From assembly GCF_009765905.1 (NCBI RefSeq), contig NZ_LMUO01000015.1:402219-466218 (forward strand): a DNA stretch of 64,000 nucleotides. The letters are read 5' to 3'. The notes beneath the pieces are model-generated. The model was not told the origin of the DNA and searched no databases. It saw only the letters and a program-made list of their open reading frames with translations. The translations under genes and the position numbers were made by a program. Positions 50,187 through 59,017 of this stretch are shown one piece after another. The stretch is from Mucilaginibacter sp. L196. GTDB taxonomy: Bacteria > Bacteroidota > Bacteroidia > Sphingobacteriales > Sphingobacteriaceae. Each line of letters opens with the position of its first letter. Within the stretch, counting starts at the first letter, position 1.

Positions 50187-51029
50187 ATGAAAAAAGTATT
50201 CTTGTTGTTAACCGCCCTGTTAGGCGCGGCAAACATTCTTTTTGCTCAAAGCCCTGGTAGAACCAATATTGATTCGCTGCCGCAAATTGAGATTAGCAGT
50301 CAGGCAGACATTCATTTTTTATCGCCTGAACCCATACAGTATGCAGACATTTCCAGCCATAGTATTATCGGCGATATGCCTGTCAAAACCTTGTTGCGTA
50401 TAAAACTGGTGCCGGATTCCTTGCGGCACCTGCAAACTGATTGCACCAGCCTCGGTGTGATCACTATCGTAGGCGAAAGCTTTATTGCGCAATATCATTT
50501 GGTATTTACCAAATCAAACGGCGAGCAGTTACCCACAGCTATTGCGATACAGCCGGAGCAATGCCGGCCGCTTGACTTTCCGGGCATAACGCTGACTACT
50601 CCTGAAATGAAATCCTATGCCATGGATATTTTACATAGGGGTAAAAAATCTGATATTCGGAAAGCAAAGGCATACGGGCTGATTGCGATCCTTAATCATG
50701 TATATACGGTTGGCGACCACGTTTTTTTAGATGTGGCTTTTCAGAACAAAACCAACCTTGCCTATGACATTGACGAGCTACGGTTTAAGATCGAGGATAA
50801 AAAGATCACCAAGGCGACCAACGTACAATCTTTAGAGATAAAACCTGAATGGCAGCTTTACCAGCAGCCCTCCTTTAAAAAGGAGTACCATAATATTTAT
50901 GTATTTAAAAAGGTCACGTTCCCGGATAATAAAATCCTGAACGTCGAACTATCTGAAAAGCAGGTGTCCGGTAGAACCTTAACGCTGCAAATCAAATATG
51001 GCGATCTGCTAAAGGCCGATAATTTATGA
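50187..51029 (+). CDS. traN: Conjugative transfer protein TraN (VirB9-like, DUF4138)
   Basis: A 280-residue exported protein (signal MKKVFLLLTALLGAANILFAQ). The body is beta-rich: DIHFLSPEPIQYADISSHSI, IIGDMPVKTLLRIKLVPDS, then YDIDELRFKIEDKKITKATN and VFKKVTFPDNKILNVELSEK, which are hallmark segments of TraN. It is the outer part of the channel with TraM. It follows traM after 17 bases. Confidence 0.92.
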   Translation: MKKVFLLLTALLGAANILFAQSPGRTNIDSLPQIEISSQADIHFLSPEPIQYADISSHSIIGDMPVKTLLRIKLVPDSLRHLQTDCTSLGVITIVGESFIAQYHLVFTKSNGEQLPTAIAIQPEQCRPLDFPGITLTTPEMKSYAMDILHRGKKSDIRKAKAYGLIAILNHVYTVGDHVFLDVAFQNKTNLAYDIDELRFKIEDKKITKATNVQSLEIKPEWQLYQQPSFKKEYHNIYVFKKVTFPDNKILNVELSEKQVSGRTLTLQIKYGDLLKADNL

Positions 51030-51083
51030 GGGTATGGAAGAACGGCGAAGCCCTCCTGACAACCTTAAAAAATCAAATTACTT

Positions 51084-53117
51084 ATGGAAGAAAGCAAAGA
51101 GCAGCAAAGCCAGCATAGGTTTTTGCAGGCCGCCATCTATTTGTCCGTAGCACTCGAAATATTTTGCTTTATCTACGGCCCCCAATTATTACAAAGCCAT
51201 GCCTACAAAGGCCTGGCTTTTTTTATTGACCGGCTGCACCGCCTGAAGATTTACCAGCAACCGCTATACAGCAAGCTTTTTACCCTGATCCTGATCTGCC
51301 TCGTATCCGTCGGCACACTTAGCAAAAAGCAGCAGGATTTTAATCCTAAAAATTCGGTCGCTTATCCTTTGGGTTCAGGTTTACTGTTGTTTTTCGGAGG
51401 CTTATGGTTTTACGGACATTCGGGTTTGCCTGTCTTTTATGGCTTAAACTGGTATGAAATTGCCTATATCGCTTTTGCATTTACGGGAACTGTTCTGATC
51501 CACACTTCAATGGATAACGTTTCCAAAATGATCAGCGCCAGGCTTGGCAAAGACCGCTGGAACGTGGAGGAAGAATCGTTTATGCAGCGCACCACGCCTT
51601 TGCTGGCGACTAATGCGATAAATATCCCGACCTTGTTTTATTTCAAAAAGAAAGTACACCGGGGTTTTTTGGTCTTAGAGAATTTATACCGCGGAATTTT
51701 GCTTTTAGGCGTTCCAGGATCGGGCAAAAGCTTTGGAATTGTGATGCCGGTGATCCGCCAAATGCTGGCTAATCAATTTACCCTTTGCGTATATGATCTG
51801 AAATTTCCGGACTTAGGTAAAGTAACCTATTATCATTACCTGCTTGCTAAACAAAATCAGAAATGCAAAGGCTACACCTTTCATGTAGTGAACCTGAACG
51901 ACCCGGAGAAAAGCAGGCGGGTTAACCCTTTTAACAAGAAGTATCTCAAAACCCTTGCTGATGCCTCCGAAAATGCCGAAGCATTAGTAGAAGCATTAAA
52001 AAAAGGCGATAAGAGCGGTGGCAGCGACCAATTTTTTACGCAAAGTGCTGTCAATTTTTTAGCGGCCTGCATTTACTTCTTTAGTAAATATGAGGACGGT
52101 AAATATTCCACTTTACCTCATGTGCTGGCTTTTTTAAACCTGCCTTACGAGGAAGTGTTTACCACGCTCTTTTCAGAGCCAGAACTGGCCTCATTACTAT
52201 CACCATTCGTAACTGCTTACCGGGCAAAAGCCTTTGAGCAGTTGGAGGGACAGGTCGGCACCTTGAAGATCTTTATTAGCCGTATGGCGACAAAAGAAAC
52301 TTTTTGGGTATTCTCCGGTGATGATTTTGACCTAAAAATAAGCGACCCTAAACATCCCGGAATTTTGGTGCTGGCCAACGACCCAAGTACCCAAAGTATC
52401 AATTCCGCCTGCTATTCTGTAGTGATGAATTGCATCTTGCGCGAAGTCAATTCTAAAGGTAATATCCCAGTCGGGATTGTGGTCGACGAAAGCCCAAGTT
52501 TATACTGCCACCGGGTAGATGTATGCGTTTCCCAGGCACGAAGTAATCGCGTATCTGTCCTTTTGGGAATGCAGGAGTTACCAATGCTCAGGCAGCAATA
52601 TGGTAAAGAAACCGCCGAAACAATTACCTCGGTCATGGGCAATGTATTGTCAGGATCAGTGCGGAATAAAGATACATTGGAATGGCTGGAGCGGTTGTTC
52701 GGCAAGGTTAAACAAACCGGCGAAAGCCTGAGTATTGACCGCAATAAAACATCGCTATCCTTAAATGAGAAACTCGAACCGCTGATCCCAGCCGGTAAAA
52801 TAGCTTCCTTAAAAGCCGGGGAAATGGTAGGGCTTTTAGCATCGGATGCGGTAGAAAAATATACCGGAAAATACGAAACTTCCGCTATCAATTGCCGCAT
52901 TAACCTCGACCTTAATGCCATAAAGGCCGAGGAAAAAGCTTATCAGGAATTACCGCTATTCTATGACTTCAAGGGAAAAAAGGACGACATACTGCGGAGC
53001 AATTACTTGAGGATCACGAATGAAGTGCAAGCCATGACCATGACCTTCCGGAAAATACCGCCACAACAACCAGCGGGTACAGCAAAAGGCACCATGAGGC
53101 CTGCTCACAAACATTGA
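51084..53117 (+). CDS. Type IV coupling protein (VirD4/TraD-like)
   Basis: A 677-residue ATPase. The N-terminal 150 residues hold several membrane helices, and a soluble ATPase domain follows. Walker A is GVPGSGKS at residues 209-216, and Walker B VGIVVDESPS (Asp468). CVYDLKFPDLGKVTYYHYL and VSVLLGMQELPMLRQQYGKE are typical of Bacteroidetes coupling proteins. It brings the relaxase-DNA complex to the channel. Its placement after traN rather than beside the relaxase differs from CTnDOT. Confidence 0.93.
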   Translation: MEESKEQQSQHRFLQAAIYLSVALEIFCFIYGPQLLQSHAYKGLAFFIDRLHRLKIYQQPLYSKLFTLILICLVSVGTLSKKQQDFNPKNSVAYPLGSGLLLFFGGLWFYGHSGLPVFYGLNWYEIAYIAFAFTGTVLIHTSMDNVSKMISARLGKDRWNVEEESFMQRTTPLLATNAINIPTLFYFKKKVHRGFLVLENLYRGILLLGVPGSGKSFGIVMPVIRQMLANQFTLCVYDLKFPDLGKVTYYHYLLAKQNQKCKGYTFHVVNLNDPEKSRRVNPFNKKYLKTLADASENAEALVEALKKGDKSGGSDQFFTQSAVNFLAACIYFFSKYEDGKYSTLPHVLAFLNLPYEEVFTTLFSEPELASLLSPFVTAYRAKAFEQLEGQVGTLKIFISRMATKETFWVFSGDDFDLKISDPKHPGILVLANDPSTQSINSACYSVVMNCILREVNSKGNIPVGIVVDESPSLYCHRVDVCVSQARSNRVSVLLGMQELPMLRQQYGKETAETITSVMGNVLSGSVRNKDTLEWLERLFGKVKQTGESLSIDRNKTSLSLNEKLEPLIPAGKIASLKAGEMVGLLASDAVEKYTGKYETSAINCRINLDLNAIKAEEKAYQELPLFYDFKGKKDDILRSNYLRITNEVQAMTMTFRKIPPQQPAGTAKGTMRPAHKH

Positions 53118-53140
53118 TTAGTTAACAAAAAATTAAGATT

Positions 53141-53566
53141 ATGTATGAACTACTTGATAAAGTGGTCATGGTTCACCCAACCCTCACTCATGACCCAGTC
53201 CACATGCAAGGCCACATGGGCACCATATACAATTTGGATGTAGAAAAAGACGAGGTGCTGGTCAAATTTAAAAATCAGATGATTGGCCTGTATAGTACGG
53301 ATGCCCTGCTAATGCTGGTGCCAGGCGCAGAAATACTTGACAAGTTACGCGCCCATCTACATGAGGAAATTGATGGACAGGATGTGATTGATATTTTAGG
53401 ATTATATCTTTTGGATGCAACCGGAGAACTGAACCACCGAAAAGAGGCCTTGAATTTAGCTATGAGCAGGTCGAATTTGATGTTTGCTACCGTGGTCAGT
53501 GTACAAGATTATATTGATGTGCATCGCGACCTCGATCCGGACTTTGAACCCGGACGGGGGCGCTAA
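53141..53566 (+). CDS. Element protein of unknown function
   Basis: A 141-residue acidic protein, MYELLDKVVMVHPTLTHDPV, with a short SH3-like beta segment (HMGTIYNLDVEKDEVLVKFK) and a helical C-terminal half. I do not recognise a family. It sits between the coupling protein gene and the peptidase gene in the same direction. Confidence 0.65.
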   Translation: MYELLDKVVMVHPTLTHDPVHMQGHMGTIYNLDVEKDEVLVKFKNQMIGLYSTDALLMLVPGAEILDKLRAHLHEEIDGQDVIDILGLYLLDATGELNHRKEALNLAMSRSNLMFATVVSVQDYIDVHRDLDPDFEPGRGR

Positions 53567-53577
53567 TTGTAGGGCTA

Positions 53578-54066
53578 ATGGTTTTGAAAAGATACACCTG
53601 CCTGATTTTTCTATTGCTTTTAACAGCAACAAAAGCATGGCCTCAAATGGATTATGACCAACAGAATTTTAGCTTACCACTAAAGAGTTTGCGCATGACC
53701 TCCCGGTTTGGCTGGCGGATACATCCCATAACCGGCAAAATTCAATTTCACCAGGGTGTTGACCTTGCCGCCCGCCACGATACAGTTTTCTGCATACTCA
53801 ATGGTATTGTCAAGATTATTGGCTACAACGCCTACATCGGAAATTATATCATCATCACCCATAGCGGCGACTTGGAGAGCATTTATGGGCATCTATCTGT
53901 AATCTCCGTTTTGCCGAACGAAGAAATAGTGGCAGGTCAGGCTATCGGGATCACCGGGTCGACAGGCAGGGTTACCGGGGAACACCTGCATTTTTCCATT
54001 AAATATCACGGCCAGGAATTATCCCCACTGGCTTTTTTATGCGGCTTGTTTGCCAGGCCGCCTTAA
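53578..54066 (+). CDS. Exported M23-family peptidoglycan peptidase
   Basis: A 162-residue protein with signal sequence (CLIFLLLLTATKAWPQ) and a short M23 (LytM) domain: RMTSRFGWRIHPITGK, HQGVDLAARHDT (zinc His and Asp), SIYGHLSV, and GEHLHFSIKYHG (HxH). It would cut cross-links in peptidoglycan to let the transfer channel pass, the role of VirB1 in other systems. Confidence 0.9.
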   Translation: MVLKRYTCLIFLLLLTATKAWPQMDYDQQNFSLPLKSLRMTSRFGWRIHPITGKIQFHQGVDLAARHDTVFCILNGIVKIIGYNAYIGNYIIITHSGDLESIYGHLSVISVLPNEEIVAGQAIGITGSTGRVTGEHLHFSIKYHGQELSPLAFLCGLFARPP

Positions 54067-54083
54067 CCCATAAATAAATCACC

Positions 54084-54260
54084 ATGAACTATGATTATCA
54101 TAACAGGCACTTGGGGTCGCTGGAAAGAAAATTACAACTGATAGCTGAGGGCCAGGAACTGGAACTGACACCCGAAGAAGCATTGATCTACGGCGTTGAC
54201 CACGCCGATGAATTTCCCGATGACGGGGACGAAAGAAAGGAGGCTGAATATGGCCGCTGA
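54084..54260 (+). CDS. Small acidic protein ahead of ArdC
   Basis: A 58-residue protein: MNYDYHNRHLGSLERKLQLI, then AEGQELELTPEEALIYGVDH and a tail ending EAEYGR. It overlaps the ArdC start by 11 bases, and its end supplies a strong AAAGGAGG ribosome site for it. No family is recognised; the regular codon pattern and overlap make it credible. Confidence 0.65.
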   Translation: MNYDYHNRHLGSLERKLQLIAEGQELELTPEEALIYGVDHADEFPDDGDERKEAEYGR

Positions 54261-55458
54261 AAAAAAGGCGCTTCATGTGGAAGTAGCTGAAAAACTGATC
54301 GAAGCTTTAAAAGCCGGAACTGCGCCCTGGCAAAAGCCCTGGAACAGCAAGGGCCTGCCAGCTTTTCAATTGCCTTACAATGCCGTCACCGGTAACCGCT
54401 ATCAGGGTATCAATACTTTATCCCTAATCATGAGCGGCAGGAGCGATCCCCGCTGGATGACCTATAAGCAAGCTGAAGATAACGGCTGGCAGGTAAGCAA
54501 AGGATCGAAATCAACTGCCATTCAGTATATTAAAATGTACGACGAACGAACCAAAAGGGACGAGCAGGGCAAAGTTGTTAAAGATGAAAAGGGAGAAACG
54601 GTTAAAGTCAGGGTCAAACTCGACCGGCCTATTATTACCAGTTTCGCCGTTTTTAATGCTGAGCAGGTCGACGGTATCCCCGAACTGGTCTTGCCTGATA
54701 TTTCTTCGCTTGGTTGGGAACCGCTACAAAGAGCAGAACAACTCATCAAAAGTTCCGGTGCCGATATTCAGCATATTCCGGGGAATCGCGCTTTTTACAG
54801 TCCCTTTAAGGATAATATTACTTTACCCCTTAAACAACAGTTCGATGAGCCGGGCAAATATTATGCGACCGCACTTCACGAACTCGGACATTGGACTGGC
54901 CATGAAAGCCGCCTTGACCGCAGCCTGTTAAACAAGTTTGGGACTAAAGATTATGCACGGGAAGAATTACGGGCGGAGATTGCGTCCCTGCTAATCGGCG
55001 ATGAATTGCGAATAGGCCATGACCCCAGCCAGCACACGGCTTACGTTGATAGCTGGATCAGTATTTTAACAGATCATCCTTTTGAAATACACAGTGCCGC
55101 AGCCGATGCAGAAAAGATATATACCTACCTGCTTGACCTCGAAAGAAAACGAAATATGGAATTAACTGCTTTTGCCGACGATAGAAAAGTGTCCAGTCAC
55201 CTTTTAACCGAAAACGATCATATCAGTTATAACGGGACGATTTTCAAGGTGAATGAAAACCTAAAAAACGGTCGCCTGAAAATGGAAGATCTCGGCAGCG
55301 GGCAGCAATTTATTTTAAGCCGGGAGGATCTGTTGTACAAAAATCTGTTAGGAGCCAAACAGCAAAAACCTGAAGTATTAACCATTGAATCTCTAAACAC
55401 GGTGAATTCTGAAATTTCAGAAATAGAGGTCAATAATAGTTATCAATTAAAACGCTAA
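54250..55458 (+). CDS. ArdC-type antirestriction protein
   Basis: A 402-residue protein. The N-terminal ssDNA-binding part (LIEALKAGTAPWQKPWNSKG, NAVTGNRYQGINTLSL, GSKSTAIQYIKMYDE) is followed by a zincin-like metallopeptidase domain with HELGHWTGHESRLDR (HExxH) and EELRAEIASLLIGDEL. ArdC proteins coat incoming single-stranded DNA and counter restriction in the recipient. The C-terminal 90 residues are an extra domain (HISYNGTIFKVNENLKNGRL). The ATG at 54250 fits; earlier in-frame codons lie in the small gene upstream. Confidence 0.92.
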   Translation: MAAEKKALHVEVAEKLIEALKAGTAPWQKPWNSKGLPAFQLPYNAVTGNRYQGINTLSLIMSGRSDPRWMTYKQAEDNGWQVSKGSKSTAIQYIKMYDERTKRDEQGKVVKDEKGETVKVRVKLDRPIITSFAVFNAEQVDGIPELVLPDISSLGWEPLQRAEQLIKSSGADIQHIPGNRAFYSPFKDNITLPLKQQFDEPGKYYATALHELGHWTGHESRLDRSLLNKFGTKDYAREELRAEIASLLIGDELRIGHDPSQHTAYVDSWISILTDHPFEIHSAAADAEKIYTYLLDLERKRNMELTAFADDRKVSSHLLTENDHISYNGTIFKVNENLKNGRLKMEDLGSGQQFILSREDLLYKNLLGAKQQKPEVLTIESLNTVNSEISEIEVNNSYQLKR

Positions 55459-55468
55459 AAATAGAATT

Positions 55469-56251
55469 ATGAAAAATCCTTTTTATGTCAATGAACTACC
55501 CAAGCAGGAAATGGAAAGCCTCAGCCTGGTAGATAAGACCGGGAATTATATCCTAAGCCCGGAAGATGTTGAAGCTTTGCTTGCCGGTCGGCGAACGAAT
55601 TTAATGAGCCTGAAAAACCTTGATGCAAGCGGCGTTCAGATCGAACAGCTTGATGCTAAATTGTCACTGGACAGAAACCCGGATGGCCAGGTAAGCTTTA
55701 AATTGCACCCTATTTATAAACAGCCACTAATTCCCCCACTACTGGACGAAGATGAAGCACAGGCATTGATTACTGGCAAAACCCTAAGTATTGACAAAAT
55801 CATTCCTGGGCCAGGGAAAAAAGAAGTTGTTTTTGAATATGACCCTGATACGAGGGAATTTATCTCTTTTGATCCCAGCCTGGTTATTGCGCCTGACAAA
55901 ATTAATGGGTACAAACTTAAAGACTGGCAAAAGGACGATTTTCAAAAAGGCTTTAATGTGCGATTGCCGGATGGAACCGAATTACAGCACCGGGCAACCG
56001 ATCCGAAAGGCATCCGCGCCGACCGCGCAGCTTTAATATTATCCGTGTTGCTTGACGGCGGAATTTCTTATTTGTTGATCAGGGGACTAAGGCATCTATT
56101 AAACAGCGATAAAAAAGAACAAGCCGACGAGCAGACACCAGCTTTCAAAAAGGCTTATGCTGAAATGGAAAAACATTTTGCCAAAAAATTCAAAAATGCC
56201 GATCAGCAAACTGAGGAAACAAGGGGTTACAACAAAACCCGCGCGCGCTAA
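55469..56251 (+). CDS. DUF4099/DUF3945-type element protein
   Basis: A 260-residue protein: NPFYVNELPKQEMESLSLVD, SPEDVEALLAGRRTNLMSLK and LPPLLDEDEAQALITGK-like segments match the DUF4099/DUF3945 proteins common in Bacteroidetes elements; DWQKDDFQKGFNVRLPDGTE follows. The function is unknown. It follows ardC by 10 bases. A second, related protein is at 57196. Confidence 0.75.
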   Translation: MKNPFYVNELPKQEMESLSLVDKTGNYILSPEDVEALLAGRRTNLMSLKNLDASGVQIEQLDAKLSLDRNPDGQVSFKLHPIYKQPLIPPLLDEDEAQALITGKTLSIDKIIPGPGKKEVVFEYDPDTREFISFDPSLVIAPDKINGYKLKDWQKDDFQKGFNVRLPDGTELQHRATDPKGIRADRAALILSVLLDGGISYLLIRGLRHLLNSDKKEQADEQTPAFKKAYAEMEKHFAKKFKNADQQTEETRGYNKTRAR

Positions 56252-56257
56252 TTAGCC

Positions 56258-56866
56258 ATGTTTGGCCTAAAGCCGGAAGTGATAAAGCTTTTCACTCCAT
56301 TTTTTCAATATACCGATGGCCGGTTAATATTTCATTATGGCAACCAAATGGTGGAAAGTTGGGCACCGGATTGGCATCGCATCCCGTCCACCTCGGAATT
56401 TTGGCTGGCAAATGCCGACCATCCAAATCTGATTAGCGACCTGTATGTCAGTTATTCAGCCGCTGAACTGGTTTGCTTTATTTCGCAGCGGGCATTTTTA
56501 TTAAAATTTCCTGAACAACTTGCTTTTGCGGCAGTAGGGTTATTACCATCTACGGCGCAAGTGGAGGCTTTAAAATCAGCTTTTCCTTTGGCGCGCTGGC
56601 ACCTGATTTTTGATGCCAACCTGATTGGCCTCATTGCAGATGCGGCAATAGCTACCTGGTTTAAGGGCCGTTCTGTTTCTTTCCAGATCATGAACGAGCA
56701 GGTAATGATTACCTACTGCAACAAGCCTTTTATTTTAGACAGCGGAGTTTTTTCACTAAGTCGATTTGAGCGGCTAACCGGATTGCGGGCAGGCATGCGA
56801 ACGCATAAGCCGCTGCGTGGCCTGTCTTCATTTATCGAATTACAACTTGCCAACTATGATACCTGA
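56258..56866 (+). CDS. Element protein with toprim-like layout, unknown
   Basis: A 202-residue protein: MFGLKPEVIKLFTPFFQYTD, YVSYSAAELVCFISQRAFLL, and ARWHLIFDANLIGLIADAAI. The central part has a loose likeness to toprim folds of related element proteins, but the acidic set is not clear. It overlaps the next gene by 11 bases. No firm family. Confidence 0.6.
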   Translation: MFGLKPEVIKLFTPFFQYTDGRLIFHYGNQMVESWAPDWHRIPSTSEFWLANADHPNLISDLYVSYSAAELVCFISQRAFLLKFPEQLAFAAVGLLPSTAQVEALKSAFPLARWHLIFDANLIGLIADAAIATWFKGRSVSFQIMNEQVMITYCNKPFILDSGVFSLSRFERLTGLRAGMRTHKPLRGLSSFIELQLANYDT

Positions 56867-57176
56867 ACAGTTTAAACAAAACGTCGACCTGGAAATCAAG
56901 GTTTACGGGCAGGATGTACAGGTCGCTTACCGCTATTATTGGCTGGATAAGCATCCCGATCCGGAACATGAACCATTAGTCAGCCACATGGAGTTTCGCT
57001 CAGAAAGCCCAATTATCAGCGAAACAGGCTATCGCTCACATTTCTTTCATACTGAAGTTTTGGAGGATACAGCATACCGGGATATAGCGGAACTGGTAAC
57101 AGAATTCGGCGAACACTTCGCGAGGGAAAATGGCTATGAACCTCCGGCCATCGGTCATCAATACAAACTTTTTTAA
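56856..57176 (+). CDS. Small element protein, unknown
   Basis: A 106-residue acidic protein, MIPEQFKQNVDLEIKVYGQD, with a beta-rich first half and YRDIAELVTEFGEHFARENG as a helix. I do not recognise it. The start at 56856 overlaps the previous gene; a longer frame from 56817 is less likely. Confidence 0.6.
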   Translation: MIPEQFKQNVDLEIKVYGQDVQVAYRYYWLDKHPDPEHEPLVSHMEFRSESPIISETGYRSHFFHTEVLEDTAYRDIAELVTEFGEHFARENGYEPPAIGHQYKLF

Positions 57177-57195
57177 TCACTAAAATTTAATTATT

Positions 57196-58068
57196 ATGGT
57201 AAAGAATGAAAAAAACCTGGAATACCTTCAAAAACTGCAAACCAGTCTTGGTTTTGGCGAAAAGCTAAATGCAGTACTGGAATCGGCTATCAGCCGCGAA
57301 TTGCCCAAATTTACCTTGGGTATTAGTAATATTCTAAGGCCCTTAGAAAGTAAGGATGTAAACGCGCCAAAAACCGATTACATTCAATATGGCCTTAACT
57401 TTAATAAGCAAAAAGATGGCGATGCCTATTTCTTAAACACTATTGATGTCACGCTGCATAAAACCGGTGAATTGGTACCGCGTGAGCAAACTTTCGACAT
57501 CGAAAGGGATCATCGCATAACTGCTTTACAGGCTTATAAATTATTATCCGGCCAATCATTTGAAAAGGATATTTACGTAAGGCCACAAGGCGCAGAGGCT
57601 GATGCAAAGAAATCCGAAAAGATCAAGGCATGGTTTAAGTTGCAGCTGGATGTTAAGGATGCATATGGTAATCACCCGCTCAAGGTATTAAGGCCAGAAT
57701 ATGGCTACCAGTTTGAAAATGGCATAACTAAGTATCCTTTAAAGGGGCTGGATAAAGAAGCTACCAAATCAGAGGGGCTTCAAGCTATGCGCAACGGTAA
57801 TTACTGGCAAACGGAACTAACCATGGGTAAAAAAACTATTCCAGTTTTGGTCGCTGCCAATCCGGTTATGAAATCTTTTGACATCTACGATAAAAACATG
57901 AAAGAGGTCAGGGATGAGGAAATATGGCCGGAAAAAGCAGCAGCGAGAAGTAATGGGGAACAAACTAAAACCACAACCGTGAAACGTCAGGAAGCCGCCG
58001 AAACTGATATCTCCAATTCTTTTGAACAGGCGGAAAGTGAGGCCAATAACGTAACAAGAGGACGATGA
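57196..58068 (+). CDS. DUF3945/DUF4099-like element protein
   Basis: A 290-residue protein: YLQKLQTSLGFGEKLNAVLE, QYGLNFNKQKDGDAYFLNTI, IERDHRITALQAYKLLSGQS, and a repeated beta unit (YWQTELTMGKKTIPVLVAAN). It resembles the DUF3945-type proteins of these elements. The C-terminal tail is charged. The next gene starts at its stop (GATGAG overlap of 4 bases). Confidence 0.72.
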   Translation: MVKNEKNLEYLQKLQTSLGFGEKLNAVLESAISRELPKFTLGISNILRPLESKDVNAPKTDYIQYGLNFNKQKDGDAYFLNTIDVTLHKTGELVPREQTFDIERDHRITALQAYKLLSGQSFEKDIYVRPQGAEADAKKSEKIKAWFKLQLDVKDAYGNHPLKVLRPEYGYQFENGITKYPLKGLDKEATKSEGLQAMRNGNYWQTELTMGKKTIPVLVAANPVMKSFDIYDKNMKEVRDEEIWPEKAAARSNGEQTKTTTVKRQEAAETDISNSFEQAESEANNVTRGR

Positions 58069-58328
58069 GCAGTCTTACTGGCCATTGTATGAATACTGTT
58101 GTGTTTGCTGGTGATAACGAACAAACAATCTTAGATCATTTCAACCAAATGGAGGAACATACACCGCCCTTTCTTTCGATCATGGTTTATGATAACGCAC
58201 TTCATTTTGACTCACGCTGGATTCCCCCAATCAGGAGCTTGAGCGAAATAGCCGAGCAATTTGATGTCAGCTATAAGATAGACTTTCGTGTACCTTATGA
58301 GGATCGCGGCACCTATACCTATACTTGA
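58065..58328 (+). CDS. Small element protein, unknown
   Basis: An 87-residue protein, MSSLTGHCMNTVVFAGDNEQ, ending VPYEDRGTYTYT. No signal or membrane segment. A start nine codons later (MNTVVFAGD) is also possible. It overlaps the following gene by 32 bases. Confidence 0.55.
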   Translation: MSSLTGHCMNTVVFAGDNEQTILDHFNQMEEHTPPFLSIMVYDNALHFDSRWIPPIRSLSEIAEQFDVSYKIDFRVPYEDRGTYTYT

Positions 58329-58566
58329 TTTACAGCAGCAGCCTTTGTCACCCCAGGCGGACCTGCTTCGGGCATTAATAAATGCAGCGGAAAATCCTGA
58401 ACAACTTGCCGAAAAGGAAACCTATCTCACACGGCATATTCTTGCTCAAAGCTTAGACCTGCACGAACTGGAGGTTTTATCTTATCTCATCGGCAAGCGG
58501 TATAATGAATTCCGGTTAACTGAAATCCAGGATCGCAATGAGGGTAACCGTAAAATAGGCCGTTAG
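58297..58566 (+). CDS. Small element protein, unknown
   Basis: An 89-residue protein, MRIAAPIPILDLQQQPLSPQ, mostly helical (LARDLHELEVLSYLIGKRYN-like end). The start at 58297 lies within the preceding gene; a GTG at 58288 would add three residues. It is the last gene before the structured spacer. Confidence 0.55.
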   Translation: MRIAAPIPILDLQQQPLSPQADLLRALINAAENPEQLAEKETYLTRHILAQSLDLHELEVLSYLIGKRYNEFRLTEIQDRNEGNRKIGR

Positions 58567-58784
58567 GCCAACTCCTTAAATTTTTTTCCCCTTGCCTTGC
58601 AGGAGTGCGGGCTAACCCTTTGCGCATACGTACCCGCTATCGCTGGAAACGCTTGCGCCGGGAACGCCCGCACACCTTCAGGCACCCGCGCCAGGACTAA
58701 GCCGCCCTTCACCAACCCCCGTTTTTCAAACGGGCTGGGCGGCTTAGACCTGGCTTTTTTCCAACCCACAAACTTTATTAAACG
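58567..58784. other. GC-rich spacer with long inverted repeats
   Basis: A 218-base stretch of higher GC than its neighbours. GTGCGGGC (58605) pairs with GCCCGCAC (58666). A larger repeat, CCAGG-AC-TAAGCCGCCC (58691-58707) pairs with GGGCGGCTTA-GA-CCTGG (58737-58753), and inside it CCCGTTT pairs with AAACGGG. Reading frames exist in both strands, but the repeats force them and they are not protein-like. It could be a structured RNA or a DNA site of the element. Confidence 0.5.
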
Positions 58785-58985
58785 ATGAAACACATTCTTG
58801 CTAAGGTCGACCGGATCAGGGCGAGTGGCACCGCTATGGTTCAGGTCCCGGAAGATTCGCCCTTTGCTATTCATAACGGCAAAATATTCAAAGTACAAAG
58901 CATGGGGACACCGGGCGTAAAATGCCGGGTGTCGCTGCTGATCAATGCACAAGTAGTCGACCTGACTTTAACTGATGTGCTATAA
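58785..58985 (+). CDS. Small element protein, unknown
   Basis: A 66-residue protein, MKHILAKVDRIRASGTAMVQ, with a beta-rich body (IHNGKIFKVQSMGTPGVKCR). I do not recognise it. The codon pattern fits its neighbours. The methylase gene follows after 32 bases. Confidence 0.55.
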   Translation: MKHILAKVDRIRASGTAMVQVPEDSPFAIHNGKIFKVQSMGTPGVKCRVSLLINAQVVDLTLTDVL

Positions 58986-59017
58986 AGTTCAATACTGACA
59001 ATTATACACCGATTTTC

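Noticed and set aside
58563-58952. A 129-codon minus-strand frame and a 63-codon plus-strand frame (58597-58788)
   Set aside because: Both run through the inverted repeats and one overlaps the gene at 58785; the peptides are rich in Pro, Arg and Gly as expected from GC-rich repeats, not from protein selection.
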